A model generated the notes under the pieces. The model saw only the letters and a list, made by a program, of their open reading frames with translations, was not told where the DNA came from and did not search any database. From Rickettsiales bacterium (GTDB taxonomy: Bacteria > Pseudomonadota > Alphaproteobacteria > Methylaequorales > Methylaequoraceae): 13,421 nucleotides of DNA. Below, one piece after another: positions 1-9,126 of this stretch; the stretch's first letter is position 1; each line of letters begins with the position of its first letter. The translations under genes and the position numbers were made by a program. The stretch is from NCBI GenBank assembly GCA_002710765.1, contig PALK01000008.1, positions 1 to 13,421 on the forward strand, given 5' to 3'.

Positions 1-1010
<1,010 letters not shown>

Positions 1011-1013
1011 GGT

Positions 1014-2141
1014 ATGTCCAAAGAAGATTATTATGACGTATTAGGCGTTGACAGAAATGTTGATGGAGGTTCCTTAAAAAGTGCTTATAGAAAATTAGCT
1101 ATGCAATATCACCCGGATAAAAACCCGGGTGATTCCTCTTCAGAAAAAAAATTTAAAGAAATATCTGAAGCATACGAAGTTCTTTCAGATCCAGAGAAAA
1201 AAGCTGCATATGATCAATATGGACATGATGCTTTTAGTGGAGGATCCGGTGGAGGTTTTTCTCAAGATTTTTCAAGTGGATTTGGAAGTTTTTCAGATAT
1301 TTTTGAAGATTTTTTTGGTGAAACAGGTTCTAGAAGTCCTCGACAAAGACAAGAAAGAGGACAAGACTTAAAGTATGAAATGGATATAACTTTAATGGAT
1401 GCATACTTAGGTATGAAGAAGGAAATATCATTTGATACTCTTGTTGTTTGTGATGTTTGTAAGGGTAGTGGTTCAGAAAAGTCAGAGGGTATTAGCAGTT
1501 GTGGGACTTGCAGGGGAGCAGGAAAGGTAAGGTCTTCTCAAGGGTTTTTTACTGTAGAGAGGACTTGTCCTGCTTGTAATGGAACTGGGCAGGTTATAAC
1601 AGATCCATGTTCATCGTGTAACGGAGAGGGTAGAAAAAGAAAGAATAGAAAAATAGAAGTTAGTATCCCTACTGGAGTTGATGATGGAAGTAGAATTAGA
1701 CTTTCTGGTGAGGGCGCTGCTGGAAAAAATAGTTCTGCATCTGGAGATCTTTACTTATTTGTAAATATTGAAAATCACCCATTGTTTGAAAGAGATGGAA
1801 CTAATATTTATTGTAATGTTCCCGTTTCAATGGTTGAAGCCTCTCTTGGAGGTTCTGTTGAAGTACCAACAGTATCTGGAGGTAGAGCAAAAGTAAAAAT
1901 TCCAGCAGGCACTCAAAGTGGAGATCAGTTAAGATTAAGTGGAAAAGGAATGCCAGCCTTAAGATCCGTTTCATTTGGTGATATGATAATTTCTTTAATA
2001 GTTGAAACGCCAACTAATCTATCTGAGTCACAAAAACAACTTTTACAATCTTTTCAAGAAGAATCAATACAAAACAATAATCCAGAAAGTAGCGGATTTT
2101 TTTCTAAAGTTAGAGATTTTTGGGATGATTTAAAAAAATAA
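1014..2141 (+). CDS. dnaJ: Chaperone protein DnaJ (Hsp40)
   Basis: This is a full-length type I J-protein of 375 residues, the usual DnaJ size. It recruits unfolded clients to DnaK and stimulates DnaK's ATPase in the cytosol. The J-domain covers about residues 4-70 with the essential HPD at 33-35. A Gly/Phe-rich region follows at about 74-105. The zinc-binding domain holds four CxxCxGxG repeats, with cysteine pairs at 146/149, 163/166, 185/188 and 199/202, which form two zinc centres. The C-terminal beta domains contain [13 protein letters not shown] and [13 protein letters not shown]. The ATG sits 3 nt after the dnaK stop; AAGG lies almost against it, too close for a standard ribosome binding site, so translation is probably coupled to dnaK. 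Confidence 0.98.
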   Translation: MSKEDYYDVLGVDRNVDGGSLKSAYRKLAMQYHPDKNPGDSSSEKKFKEISEAYEVLSDPEKKAAYDQYGHDAFSGGSGGGFSQDFSSGFGSFSDIFEDFFGETGSRSPRQRQERGQDLKYEMDITLMDAYLGMKKEISFDTLVVCDVCKGSGSEKSEGISSCGTCRGAGKVRSSQGFFTVERTCPACNGTGQVITDPCSSCNGEGRKRKNRKIEVSIPTGVDDGSRIRLSGEGAAGKNSSASGDLYLFVNIENHPLFERDGTNIYCNVPVSMVEASLGGSVEVPTVSGGRAKVKIPAGTQSGDQLRLSGKGMPALRSVSFGDMIISLIVETPTNLSESQKQLLQSFQEESIQNNNPESSGFFSKVRDFWDDLKK

Positions 2142-2156
2142 GTATATACTAAATTA

Positions 2157-2942
2157 ATGGAAAAGATGAAACTTGGAATAATGGGCCCTTTAGGGAGAAT
2201 GGGAAAAAGCATAATTTCAGAAGCAAGAAATTTTAATAAAATTTCAATTTCAGCATTTTGTGAGCAAAAAGGTCATCCAAAGGTTGGTTCACAGATTGAT
2301 GGAATTGAGGTTTTAGATAGCACTCAACAGTTTATTTCCAGTTGCGACGTAATTATTGATTTTAGTCAACCTAAGGCTACAATAAATTTACTTAAAGACT
2401 TGCAAAAACAATCAAGTACGGCATTGGTTACTGGTACAACGGGTTTTTCTAAAAATGAAGAAAAAAAATTTTATCAACTTGCGCAAGGATTAAAAGTTTT
2501 GAGAGCCTCAAATATGAGTATGGGAATTTGTTTGCTTACAAGAATATCAAATATCGTTTCATCTAAAATTGGAAAAAGTGTTGATATAGAAATCATAGAA
2601 TCACATCATAAATTAAAAAAAGATTCGCCTTCAGGAACAGCTATTTCGTTGGGTGAGGCTGTGAAAAAAGGAAGAAAGAATTATGAAAAAAATACATTTG
2701 TTTATCGAGGATTGAATTTTAATCAAGAGAGGAAAAAAGGAGAAATTGGATTCTCTTCAATTCGTGGAGGAGATGTCGTAGGTGAGCATAGTGTTATATT
2801 TTTTATGAATGGTGAGAGACTAGAGCTTACTCATAAAGCAACAGAAAGAGAAATTTTTTCAAGAGGATCCTTAAATGCTGCTCTTTGGATAAAAAACCAA
2901 AAGCCAGGATTGTATAATATGCAAGATATGATAGAGTTTTGA
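2157..2942 (+). CDS. dapB: 4-hydroxy-tetrahydrodipicolinate reductase
   Basis: DapB performs the NAD(P)H-dependent reduction step of the diaminopimelate/lysine pathway, supplying lysine and the peptidoglycan cross-linking residue. The 261 residues fit the family length. The N-terminal Rossmann motif GIMGPLGRMG is at 7-16. VTGTTGF (91-97) and ASNMSMG (117-123, for the usual APNMSVG) mark the cofactor side. The active-site block EIIESHHKLKKDSPSGTA (145-162) carries the two histidines (150, 151), a lysine at the catalytic position (154) and the substrate-binding SGT. The C-terminus ends in the family-typical GLYNMQDM. The gene begins 15 nt after dnaJ. Two starts are possible, ATG 2157 or ATG 2166; neither has a clear ribosome binding site. 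A TATACT just upstream (2145-2150) could be a -10 element, but no good -35 partner is visible. Confidence 0.97.
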   Translation: MEKMKLGIMGPLGRMGKSIISEARNFNKISISAFCEQKGHPKVGSQIDGIEVLDSTQQFISSCDVIIDFSQPKATINLLKDLQKQSSTALVTGTTGFSKNEEKKFYQLAQGLKVLRASNMSMGICLLTRISNIVSSKIGKSVDIEIIESHHKLKKDSPSGTAISLGEAVKKGRKNYEKNTFVYRGLNFNQERKKGEIGFSSIRGGDVVGEHSVIFFMNGERLELTHKATEREIFSRGSLNAALWIKNQKPGLYNMQDMIEF

Positions 2943-2961
2943 AAAATTTAAATGTGAGATT

Positions 2962-3507
2962 ATGTTATTTAAAAAAATTTATTTATTTATAATTTTTATA
3001 ACCTTATTTTCGACAATTGCTTGTGAGCAAAAGCTAAATAAAGAAGATATTGAAAGTTATAAACAAGTTATGGATGTAAGATTAGGTCATCTAGGAAATG
3101 CATTGATTATGCAAGGAAGACTTTTAGATGCTTACAATCAAAATAACGCTACAGCAGATGAAAACCATTTTAAGGAAGCTGAGGAGTTAATTAAGATTCA
3201 TTTGACTAAATTAGGAATTCCAAGTGAATTGAAGGAATTAGATATTCCTAACTCAAAACCAATTAAGAAATTTCATAATTCTATAGTTGAGTCTTCAGAG
3301 CTGTTAATAGCAGCTATTAATATGTTAGAAGATCAAGCTTGGCTGGGTGGTTCTGTAAGTTTTGCTGAAGCATCTGTTGATAAGGCAAGAGTAAATTTTC
3401 AAACAGTAGTAAAAGCAATATATAATCCTAAAGGCGAGGTTAAACCCATTACAGAACACAAAGAATATGATGTGGGTGAAAAACCAGAATTAATAGAATT
3501 AGAATAA
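2962..3507 (+). CDS. Predicted lipoprotein of unknown function
   Basis: I do not recognise this family. The 181-residue product starts with a lysine-bearing hydrophobic segment (about 2-20) ending in FSTIAC, with Cys21 where a lipoprotein would be cleaved and lipidated. The -3 residue is Thr rather than the usual Leu, so a plain signal peptide or anchor is also possible. The mature part is soluble, charged and apparently mostly helical, with long Glu/Lys/Ala/Leu runs at about 30-160 and a polar, Glu-rich C-terminus. There is no haem motif, no metal-binding cluster and no repeat. It follows dapB by 19 nt and precedes a terminator, so it is probably the last gene of the dnaK-dnaJ-dapB transcript. 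In many alphaproteobacteria nth lies near dapB and the DUF2244 gene; this gene occupies that place. The export prediction is reasonable, the function unknown. Confidence 0.8.
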   Translation: MLFKKIYLFIIFITLFSTIACEQKLNKEDIESYKQVMDVRLGHLGNALIMQGRLLDAYNQNNATADENHFKEAEELIKIHLTKLGIPSELKELDIPNSKPIKKFHNSIVESSELLIAAINMLEDQAWLGGSVSFAEASVDKARVNFQTVVKAIYNPKGEVKPITEHKEYDVGEKPELIELE

Positions 3508-3540
3508 CACTTCAAATTCTATATATTTAGTGTTTTTTTG
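3506..3540 (+). terminator. Rho-independent terminator after the dnaK-dnaJ-dapB-lipoprotein genes
   Basis: The arms are AACACT (3506-3511) and AGTGTT (3529-3534). An inner AAAT/ATTT pairing (3514-3517 with 3525-3528), separated by a 2-nt bulge on the left side, extends the stem to 10 bp around a 7-nt loop. Seven T residues (3533-3539) follow directly on the plus strand. The hairpin starts inside the lipoprotein gene's stop codon and includes the stop codon of the convergent DUF2244 gene in its loop. The T-tract favours termination of plus-strand transcription; the minus-strand side has no comparable run. Confidence 0.7.
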
Positions 3541-3992
3541 TAATTAGTAATTGAATCGTTTAACTTTGTCTCAAGTTTTTTTTTATCAAATTTATTTAAG
3601 AATGAACCAATAGATACGGTCTTTTTTCCTGATGAGACAATAAGTTGAGTATTATTGTTTTGATTTACAAGTTCAACCTTAGTCCAATAGGGGTCAAGAC
3701 TCCATTGCTGAAGCTTCCCTGATGGGAATCCTCTAGAAATAATAAGTTTTTTTGAAGCAATAAGAATTTTTTCATAAATCCTGCCACTTTTATAGTTCAA
3801 TTTAAAAGCAAGATAAACTAGTAAAACATCGAGTCCAAAAAAACCAAAAACTGGCCAAGCACCCAAAAACCAAAATATTGTTCCTCCAATTAGGCAAATA
3901 GATCCAAAAATAAACATTAAAATTATAAACCCGTTTCTGGAAAGACTCCTATGAGGATATATTGTAAGGTTGAGAAATGTTGAATTTGTCAT
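3519..3992 (-). CDS. DUF2244 family membrane protein
   Basis: This 157-residue protein matches the pattern I know for DUF2244 inner-membrane proteins of alphaproteobacteria. A short cytoplasmic N-terminus with PHRSLS (13-18) precedes two closely spaced transmembrane helices (about 21-42 and 45-64) joined by a GAWPVFGFFGLD turn (44-55). A soluble C-terminal domain follows, with RGFPSGK (87-93) and LDPYWTKVEL (99-108). The biochemical role of the family is not known to me; it is often found near nth, and here it is beside a PfkB-type kinase. It is convergent with the lipoprotein gene (11 nt between stop codons) and divergent from the kinase (55 nt). Confidence 0.85.
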   Translation of the reverse strand: MTNSTFLNLTIYPHRSLSRNGFIILMFIFGSICLIGGTIFWFLGAWPVFGFFGLDVLLVYLAFKLNYKSGRIYEKILIASKKLIISRGFPSGKLQQWSLDPYWTKVELVNQNNNTQLIVSSGKKTVSIGSFLNKFDKKKLETKLNDSITNYKKTLNI

Positions 3993-4047
3993 TATATTAA
4001 TTAATGTCTGGTCAGTTAAAATAAAAAAATAGTATACAAAATATTTA
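3993..4047. promoter_or_regulatory. Short divergent promoter region between the DUF2244 gene and the kinase
   Basis: These 55 AT-rich bases separate two divergent starts, so promoters for both genes are expected here. A palindromic GTATAC (4032-4037) offers a -10-like element in each direction: TATACA on the plus strand with TGGTCA 18 nt upstream (4009-4014), and TATACT on the minus strand with TTAAAA 17 nt upstream (4054-4059). The matches to the consensus are modest. If the plus-strand element is used, the kinase mRNA has almost no leader. No convincing Shine-Dalgarno sequence precedes the kinase ATG. Confidence 0.35.
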
Positions 4048-5028
4048 ATGAAAATTTTAAAAAAAACAAGAAAACAAATTATAGGAATGGGTAATGCTGT
4101 TCTTGATGTTATAGTTTCTTGTGACGAAGCTTTATTAAAAACAAATAATTTGAAAAAAGGTCGTATGACAATCGTAGATCAAAGTGAATCAGATAATATA
4201 TTAAAATCAGTCCAGCCTATTAAAAAGAGTTCAGGCGGTTCAGTGGCCAATACTATGGCAGGTATTGCAATTTTAGGGGGTAATGCATCATTTTGTGGAA
4301 AAGTTAAGTCTGATTTACTTGGTACTGAATTTATTAACAATATAAAAAAAAGCGGGGTTAAGTATTTGTGTGAGCCAAGTAAAGAAGGTTCTCCAACGGC
4401 AAGATGCTTAGTATTTGTAACTAAAGATGGCGAAAGAACTATGCAAACTTTTTTAGGAGCTAGTATTCATTTAGGTGAAAAAGATATTAAAGAAGATTTT
4501 TTTAAAGACGCAGGAATGCTTTATATTGAGGGCTATTTATGGAGTTCAGAGTCCGCAAGGAAAGCAATAAAAAAAGCTGTTAGTCTTGCGAAGAAAAATA
4601 ATGTTTTAGTAATCTTTTCGTTATCCGATTCGGGATTAGTTAATGCATTTAAACAAGATTTCCTAAACTTTATTAAATCTGATGTTGATATATTAATTGG
4701 AAACGAGTGGGAATTTTTTTCATTATCAGGAATTAAGGATTTAAAAGATTTATCTTTGTTTTTAAATGAAATGGTAAGTATCTCAGTTATGACCAATGGT
4801 GATAAAGGTGCTATCCTTTTTTACAATGAAACATATAAAAAATCTTCAGCTTTTCTGAATAAAAATATTATAGATTCAACAGGTGCGGGCGATATGTTTG
4901 CGGCAGGTTTTTTATCAAAATATAATGAAGGCATTGAAATTGAAAAGTGTGTTAACTTTGGATGTGAAGTTGCTTCAAAGATATTATCTCAATATGGGGC
5001 TAGGCCTTCGTCTGAAACATTCAAATAA
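4048..5028 (+). CDS. PfkB-family carbohydrate kinase, probable adenosine kinase
   Basis: This is a ribokinase-like (PfkB) kinase of 326 residues. It probably phosphorylates adenosine to AMP with ATP, a purine-salvage step in the cytosol; a sugar substrate cannot be excluded. The N-terminal IIGMGNAVLDVIV (11-23) is the usual opening strand, and SGGSVANT (62-69) with AILGG (74-78) is the substrate-side signature. The catalytic and anion-hole motif DSTGAGDMFAAGFL (276-289) contains the general base Asp282. The C-terminal YGARP (316-320) is seen in adenosine-kinase-like alphaproteobacterial members. The gene overlaps the convergent glycosyltransferase gene by 8 nt. Family assignment is secure; substrate is inferred. 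Confidence 0.9.
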   Translation: MKILKKTRKQIIGMGNAVLDVIVSCDEALLKTNNLKKGRMTIVDQSESDNILKSVQPIKKSSGGSVANTMAGIAILGGNASFCGKVKSDLLGTEFINNIKKSGVKYLCEPSKEGSPTARCLVFVTKDGERTMQTFLGASIHLGEKDIKEDFFKDAGMLYIEGYLWSSESARKAIKKAVSLAKKNNVLVIFSLSDSGLVNAFKQDFLNFIKSDVDILIGNEWEFFSLSGIKDLKDLSLFLNEMVSISVMTNGDKGAILFYNETYKKSSAFLNKNIIDSTGAGDMFAAGFLSKYNEGIEIEKCVNFGCEVASKILSQYGARPSSETFK

Positions 5029-6955
5029 ATTCCTTTATTTCTTTAATTACATCTTCAAGAGGTATAGCCTCAATTTTATTATCATTGTCATACTTAGAAG
5101 CATTTAAAACAATATTTTTCGAGTTTGTAAAAGGCTTGAATTTTTGAGCATTGGTTGGTCCGAAGAGAGATATCATGGGAATATCTGCAGTCGCTAATAA
5201 ATGGCCACAACCTGTATCATTTGAAATGCCTAAATTACAAAATTTTGCAAAAATTATTGTGGAAATTGGTGAAAGATCTTTAATTTGTTGAAGTGGGAAA
5301 AGAGCGTTTGGTAGTTCTTTTTGCAGGTATTTGTAATAATTTATTTCTTTAGGTCCAAGAAAAAAAACAGGAAGGCAATTATTTTTTAACAAATAATTTG
5401 AAACTTCAATGTAATTTTTAATTGGCCAGCATTTCCATGAAACTGAGGCTCCAGGACAAATAGCTACTTTTTTTTTATTTAAATATTTTTCATAAAATTT
5501 TTTAGCAAATTTATATTGAGTTGTTTTAACAGGTAAATTAGGTATTTTATTTTGCTGACTAAAATTGAATATATTGCTTAAGGAAAATAATTGTTTAGCG
5601 AGATTTTTTTCTTTATTAAAAGAAATTCTTATAGAAGAAAAAAGAAAATTGCTTGTTGAGGATATGAAAAGATCAGTTTTAATTTTTTTTAAAATCAATG
5701 TAGTTAGCAATCTTTTTTGGGTATCAAAGACTATATCATATTTTTCAGTTATTTTTGGTTTTGAGAATAATTCCAATACTTTAGAACCATAATTAGCATT
5801 ATCTTTAATTTTATCAATTAAGCTTATAACTAAAGGGTTTAATTTTTTTTTAAATTCTGATTTACCTTTTCCTGCAAACCATGTGATTTCACTTTTAGGA
5901 AATATTGATTTAAGATTTCTAATAAAAGGTAGTTTAATTAATGCGTCACCAAGCAAATCTAAACCAACATATATAAATATTTTTTTTACATTCCATAAAG
6001 ATTCTAAATCAACTTTTCGAATATTTTCATCATCTTTCCAGGTTTTGAAAACTTCATATCTTACTTTTTTTGTATTTTTATTAAAATAAATATATGAAAA
6101 TAAAAATCTCATATAGTTTAAACTAAGAATAGTTTCTTTGTCTTTTTTTCTTTGCCATTTTAAGCATCTTCTATATATTTTTTTTAAGCAACTTTTAACT
6201 AATCTTTTTTCTATATTTGGATGTTCTTCTATAAAATTAATTGCCGCGTGTGATAAGTCATGTAATGTTTGTCCTTGGTTAGTAATAATCCTATCTTCAA
6301 TAAATTCTGGTCCAACACAAATTATTTTTTTAGAAATACCAATTCTGTGAGGCTTTAAACCCTGACTCTTAAAGTGGTATCCAGAAACTCTTAATGGCAT
6401 GGAATAATCTTGAATGAATATTTTTGGATCGCATCCATTTATCTTTTGTAGAGCCTCAGTTTTAATCATTAAATTACTTGAGCCACCCCATCCTGATAGA
6501 AAAATTTTGTTAAAAGCATTCTTAAAATATGTTGCTTTAAAATATTTTTGAGTAAATGAATATGAAGATGGATTTTTTTTCCAAATCCAATCTCCATAAA
6601 GCAAATCAAGATCTAAATCCTTCATTTCCTTAATCATATAATCAGCAGAATCTGGTGCAATGATATCGTCCCCATCGACAAGTTTAATATGAGAATATTT
6701 TACTTTTTCTAGTGCATTATTTATAGCTATACTTGGCCCAGTGTTTTTTTGAATTATTAAAATACTATCTAGTTTTGCGTGTGATTTTAGAATTTTTTTA
6801 GTAATTTTTAAAGAAGAGTCGGAAGATCCATCATCAACTATGATAAGCTGACAGTTTTTTTTAACTTGAGGGATTATAGACTGAAGAGTATTAGAAATAA
6901 ATTTTTCTTTGTTATATATTGTAACAATAAAACTTACTCCATTTTTTAAAATCAT
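5021..6955 (-). CDS. Two-domain glycosyltransferase: N-terminal GT2 fused to C-terminal GT9 (heptosyltransferase-like)
   Basis: One 644-residue frame joins two different glycosyltransferase folds. Residues 5 to about 220 are family 2 (GT-A): VSFIVTIYNKEKFI at 7-20, DDGSSD at 41-46, the metal-binding DGDD at 94-97 and QDYSMPLR at 182-189. After a basic linker (about 250-320), residues 325-644 are family 9 (GT-B, ADP-heptose:LPS heptosyltransferase type): GLDLLGDALIKLPFI at 331-345, CPGASVSWKCWP at 500-511, and SNDTGCGHLLATA to LFGPTNAQKFKPF at 578-609. No transmembrane helix is evident, so it is probably a cytosolic or peripheral enzyme adding sugars to LPS, a glycan or a lipid. Donor and acceptor cannot be read from sequence. 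It starts 47 nt downstream of phoB in the same direction, so read-through from the pst operon is possible. No clear ribosome binding site precedes the ATG. Confidence 0.88.
   Translation of the reverse strand: MILKNGVSFIVTIYNKEKFISNTLQSIIPQVKKNCQLIIVDDGSSDSSLKITKKILKSHAKLDSILIIQKNTGPSIAINNALEKVKYSHIKLVDGDDIIAPDSADYMIKEMKDLDLDLLYGDWIWKKNPSSYSFTQKYFKATYFKNAFNKIFLSGWGGSSNLMIKTEALQKINGCDPKIFIQDYSMPLRVSGYHFKSQGLKPHRIGISKKIICVGPEFIEDRIITNQGQTLHDLSHAAINFIEEHPNIEKRLVKSCLKKIYRRCLKWQRKKDKETILSLNYMRFLFSYIYFNKNTKKVRYEVFKTWKDDENIRKVDLESLWNVKKIFIYVGLDLLGDALIKLPFIRNLKSIFPKSEITWFAGKGKSEFKKKLNPLVISLIDKIKDNANYGSKVLELFSKPKITEKYDIVFDTQKRLLTTLILKKIKTDLFISSTSNFLFSSIRISFNKEKNLAKQLFSLSNIFNFSQQNKIPNLPVKTTQYKFAKKFYEKYLNKKKVAICPGASVSWKCWPIKNYIEVSNYLLKNNCLPVFFLGPKEINYYKYLQKELPNALFPLQQIKDLSPISTIIFAKFCNLGISNDTGCGHLLATADIPMISLFGPTNAQKFKPFTNSKNIVLNASKYDNDNKIEAIPLEDVIKEIKEFI
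5023..5040. terminator. AT-only hairpin at the convergent kinase/glycosyltransferase ends, possible weak terminator
   Basis: A perfect 7-bp inverted repeat, AAATAAA (5023-5029) and TTTATTT (5034-5040) around a TTCC loop, lies exactly over the two overlapping stop codons. It has no G-C pairs and only a short T-rich follow-up (CTTTAATT), so it would be weak. The location suits a shared bidirectional terminator, but such repeats can arise by chance in DNA this AT-rich. Confidence 0.3.
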
Positions 6956-7002
6956 GTTACAATTTAAGTAATATTAAAAATTTTAACAAGAAACTTTTTT
7001 GA

Positions 7003-7692
7003 TTATTGATTAGAATCTAATGAATAGCCAAAAGACCTAACAGTTCTAATAATATTCGGTAATTTGCCAATATTAATAGCTTTTCTTAATCTTCTAATGT
7101 GTGTATCAACAGTTCGCAATTCAACATAGATACCATGACCCCATACATTATCTAGCAATTGTTCTCTTTGAAAAACACGCTGGGGATTTTCTAAAAAGTG
7201 TTTTAAAAGCTTAAATTCAGTTGGGCCAAGATGAATCTTTTTTTTTGATCTATAAACTTTTTGCTGTCTTAAATCCATAACTATATCACTGTATTCCAGG
7301 GAAGATTCTAGAAATGATTTATTATATCTTCTTAATAAAGCATTAATTCGTGCTATTAACTCAATTGGGCTAAATGGTTTCACTATATAGTCATCAGCTC
7401 CAGATTCTAATCCTTTTACCTTATCTTCTTCTTCCCCTCTGGCTGTTAAAATTATTATCGGTAAATCTTTTGTATTTTTATTTCTTCTTATTGACTTACA
7501 TATTTCAATTCCACTAGGAGCGGGAATCATCCAATCAATAAGAACTAGATCAGGAGTTTTTTCTTTTAAGAATAATAATGCATCTTCTCCATTTTTTGCC
7601 TCTCTAACATCAAAATTATTATTTTTAATATTATATGAAATCATAGAAAGTAAAGTTTCATCATCTTCTATGATAAGAATTTCTTTCCTCAT
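7003..7692 (-). CDS. phoB: Phosphate regulon response regulator PhoB
   Basis: PhoB is an OmpR-type response regulator that, when phosphorylated under phosphate limitation, binds Pho boxes and activates transcription. The receiver domain (about 3-120) has the acidic pocket EDDE (9-12), phospho-acceptor Asp53 in LIDW, Thr83 in ILTA and Lys105 in VKPF. The winged-helix DNA-binding domain (about 130-226) contains GPTEFKLLKHF, RTVDTHIRRLRKA and the wing IRTVRSFGYSL, all close to PhoB. I chose the ATG at 7692 (229 residues, MRKEILIIEDD) because it gives the standard PhoB length; an upstream in-frame ATG at 7758 would add 22 residues inside phoU. Only one base separates the phoU stop from this ATG, implying translational coupling. 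The partner kinase gene phoR is not in the window. Confidence 0.95.
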   Translation of the reverse strand: MRKEILIIEDDETLLSMISYNIKNNNFDVREAKNGEDALLFLKEKTPDLVLIDWMIPAPSGIEICKSIRRNKNTKDLPIIILTARGEEEDKVKGLESGADDYIVKPFSPIELIARINALLRRYNKSFLESSLEYSDIVMDLRQQKVYRSKKKIHLGPTEFKLLKHFLENPQRVFQREQLLDNVWGHGIYVELRTVDTHIRRLRKAINIGKLPNIIRTVRSFGYSLDSNQ

Positions 7693-7693
7693 T

Positions 7694-8353
7694 TTATAGT
7701 AATTTTCCCGATGTATAATATAGAACTTCTTTAGAGATATTTTTCCCAAGATCACCAATTCTTTCTAATTCCTTGGCTATAAAAAGTCTTTGTGTGATAA
7801 AACCTATATTTTTTGGGTTCTTCATCATAATATTTAAGTGTTCTCTGAAACAGTTTTCATAGAAAAGATCAATTTTTTTGTCTTCTTCGGGAATAGTTAA
7901 TGCTATTTCTTGCGAAAACAAATCATATGCAGTTAAAGCTTGAGAGACATTCTTTAAAACATTACTTCCTAATCTATAAACTGTGTCAGTTTCATAATTG
8001 TTAGGATTAATTTTTTCTGAAAGAACTCTTCTAACAATGTTATGAGAGTGATCGCCTATTCTTTCTAGTGTACTAGATAGTTTAATTCCAATGATGATTA
8101 ATCTTAAATCGTCTGCTAGAGGTTGCCGTTTTGATAAAGTTTTTGTACCGTGTTCGCGAATCCTAGTTTCATACTTATTAATATTTTTTTCATTGCCTTC
8201 AAAATCAGATACCTTATCTTCATCAAAGGTTTTAATAAACTCAACTGCATTGAATAATTGCTTTTCAACTAATACTCCCATTTCAATAACCATATTTTTT
8301 AGGTCATTAAGGTCATTATCATAATTTGAAACTATGTGTTGTTTATCCTTCAT
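7694..8353 (-). CDS. phoU: Phosphate signalling and transport regulator PhoU
   Basis: PhoU links the Pst transporter to the PhoR/PhoB two-component system and damps signalling when phosphate is plentiful. The 219-residue protein is the usual two-repeat, all-helical bundle. Each half carries the metal-binding signature LERIGD, at 96-101 (LERIGDHSHNI) and 196-201 (LERIGDLGKNI). The first half also has the family pattern KRQPLADDLRLI (75-86). No signal peptide or membrane segment is seen, so it is cytosolic or membrane-associated through PstB. It begins 3 nt after the pstB stop; AGGA at the end of pstB, 7 nt before the ATG, is a good ribosome binding site. Confidence 0.96.
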   Translation of the reverse strand: MKDKQHIVSNYDNDLNDLKNMVIEMGVLVEKQLFNAVEFIKTFDEDKVSDFEGNEKNINKYETRIREHGTKTLSKRQPLADDLRLIIIGIKLSSTLERIGDHSHNIVRRVLSEKINPNNYETDTVYRLGSNVLKNVSQALTAYDLFSQEIALTIPEEDKKIDLFYENCFREHLNIMMKNPKNIGFITQRLFIAKELERIGDLGKNISKEVLYYTSGKLL

Positions 8354-8356
8354 TTT

Positions 8357-9124
8357 TTATCCTATTTTACCAGTAATGTAATCTTGTGTTCGTTCTTGAG
8401 CCGGGGTTGAGAATATTTTTTCTGTAGCCCCAACTTCAATTAAACTACCCATATGAAAAAAAGCTGTTCTATGAGAAACTCTTGCGGCTTGTTGCATTGA
8501 ATGTGTTACAATTACAATTGTATAATTTTCTGCAAGTTCATCAATTAATTCCTCTATAACTGCAGTAGCAATTGGGTCTAAAGCTGAGCATGGTTCATCC
8601 ATTAATATTACTTCGGGACTAATTGCTATTGCTCTTGCTATACAAAGTCTTTGTTGTTGCCCTCCTGATAAGGACGTTCCTGATTCTTTAAGTCTATCCT
8701 TAACCTCATTATAAAGGCCCGCTTTTTGAAGACTTTTAATATCTATTTGTTCAGTTTCAGTATCACTTGTTGCTAAGCCATGAATTTTAGGACCATATGC
8801 AACGTTTTCAAATATAGACTTAGGAAATGGATTTGGTTTCTGAAAAACCATACCAATTTTAGCTCTTAATAAAACCGGATCGATATCTTTTTTATAAATA
8901 TCTTCTTTATCTACAAGAATTTTTCCTTCAACCCTGCATATTTCGATTGTATCGTTCATTCTGTTAAGGCATCTTAAAAAAGTTGATTTTCCACAACCAC
9001 TTGGACCAATTAAAGAGGTAACTTCATTTTCATATATATCTAACGAAACTTTATCTAAAGCTTTTTTTTCTCCGTAAAAAACATTTACATTTTTGCATGA
9101 AATTTTTAAATTTGATGATCCCAT
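8357..9124 (-). CDS. pstB: Phosphate ABC transporter ATP-binding protein PstB
   Basis: PstB is the ATPase that powers phosphate import through PstC-PstA and also relays transport state to PhoU/PhoR. With the ATG start chosen here the protein has 255 residues. It shows Walker [10 protein letters not shown] (40-48), Q-loop Gln95 in [14 protein letters not shown] signature LSGGQQQR (152-159), Walker B VILMDEP (172-178), D-loop SALD and switch His208 in [12 protein letters not shown]. The NPFP after the Q-loop and the [11 protein letters not shown] stretch are PstB hallmarks. An in-frame GTG at 9133 would add three residues and overlap pstA by 7 nt. I prefer ATG 9124, two bases after the pstA stop, though a weak GTGG upstream does not settle the choice. 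Confidence 0.97.
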   Translation of the reverse strand: MGSSNLKISCKNVNVFYGEKKALDKVSLDIYENEVTSLIGPSGCGKSTFLRCLNRMNDTIEICRVEGKILVDKEDIYKKDIDPVLLRAKIGMVFQKPNPFPKSIFENVAYGPKIHGLATSDTETEQIDIKSLQKAGLYNEVKDRLKESGTSLSGGQQQRLCIARAIAISPEVILMDEPCSALDPIATAVIEELIDELAENYTIVIVTHSMQQAARVSHRTAFFHMGSLIEVGATEKIFSTPAQERTQDYITGKIG

Positions 9125-9126
9125 TT

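Noticed and set aside
4001..4020. ATGTCTGGTCAGTTA between the DUF2244 gene and the kinase, resembling Pho half-sites.
   Set aside because: The half-site spacing is wrong and the repeats overlap rather than recur at 11 bp, so it does not fit a Pho box.
5021..6955. The glycosyltransferase as two genes merged by a sequencing error.
   Set aside because: The frame is continuous across the basic linker with no sign of a shift or of an internal ribosome binding site and start at the GT9 boundary, so a true fusion is the simpler reading.
6956..7002. Possible terminator between phoB and the glycosyltransferase gene.
   Set aside because: Only A-T inverted repeats (TTAAAA/TTTTAA type) are present, with no G-C pairs and no well-placed T-tract; chance symmetry is likely in such AT-rich sequence.
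7693..7758. A longer phoB starting at ATG 7758, adding 22 residues.
   Set aside because: The extension (MVILGKISLKKF...) lies entirely within phoU and precedes the standard PhoB N-terminus. The start at 7692 gives the normal 229 residues and sits one base after the phoU stop.
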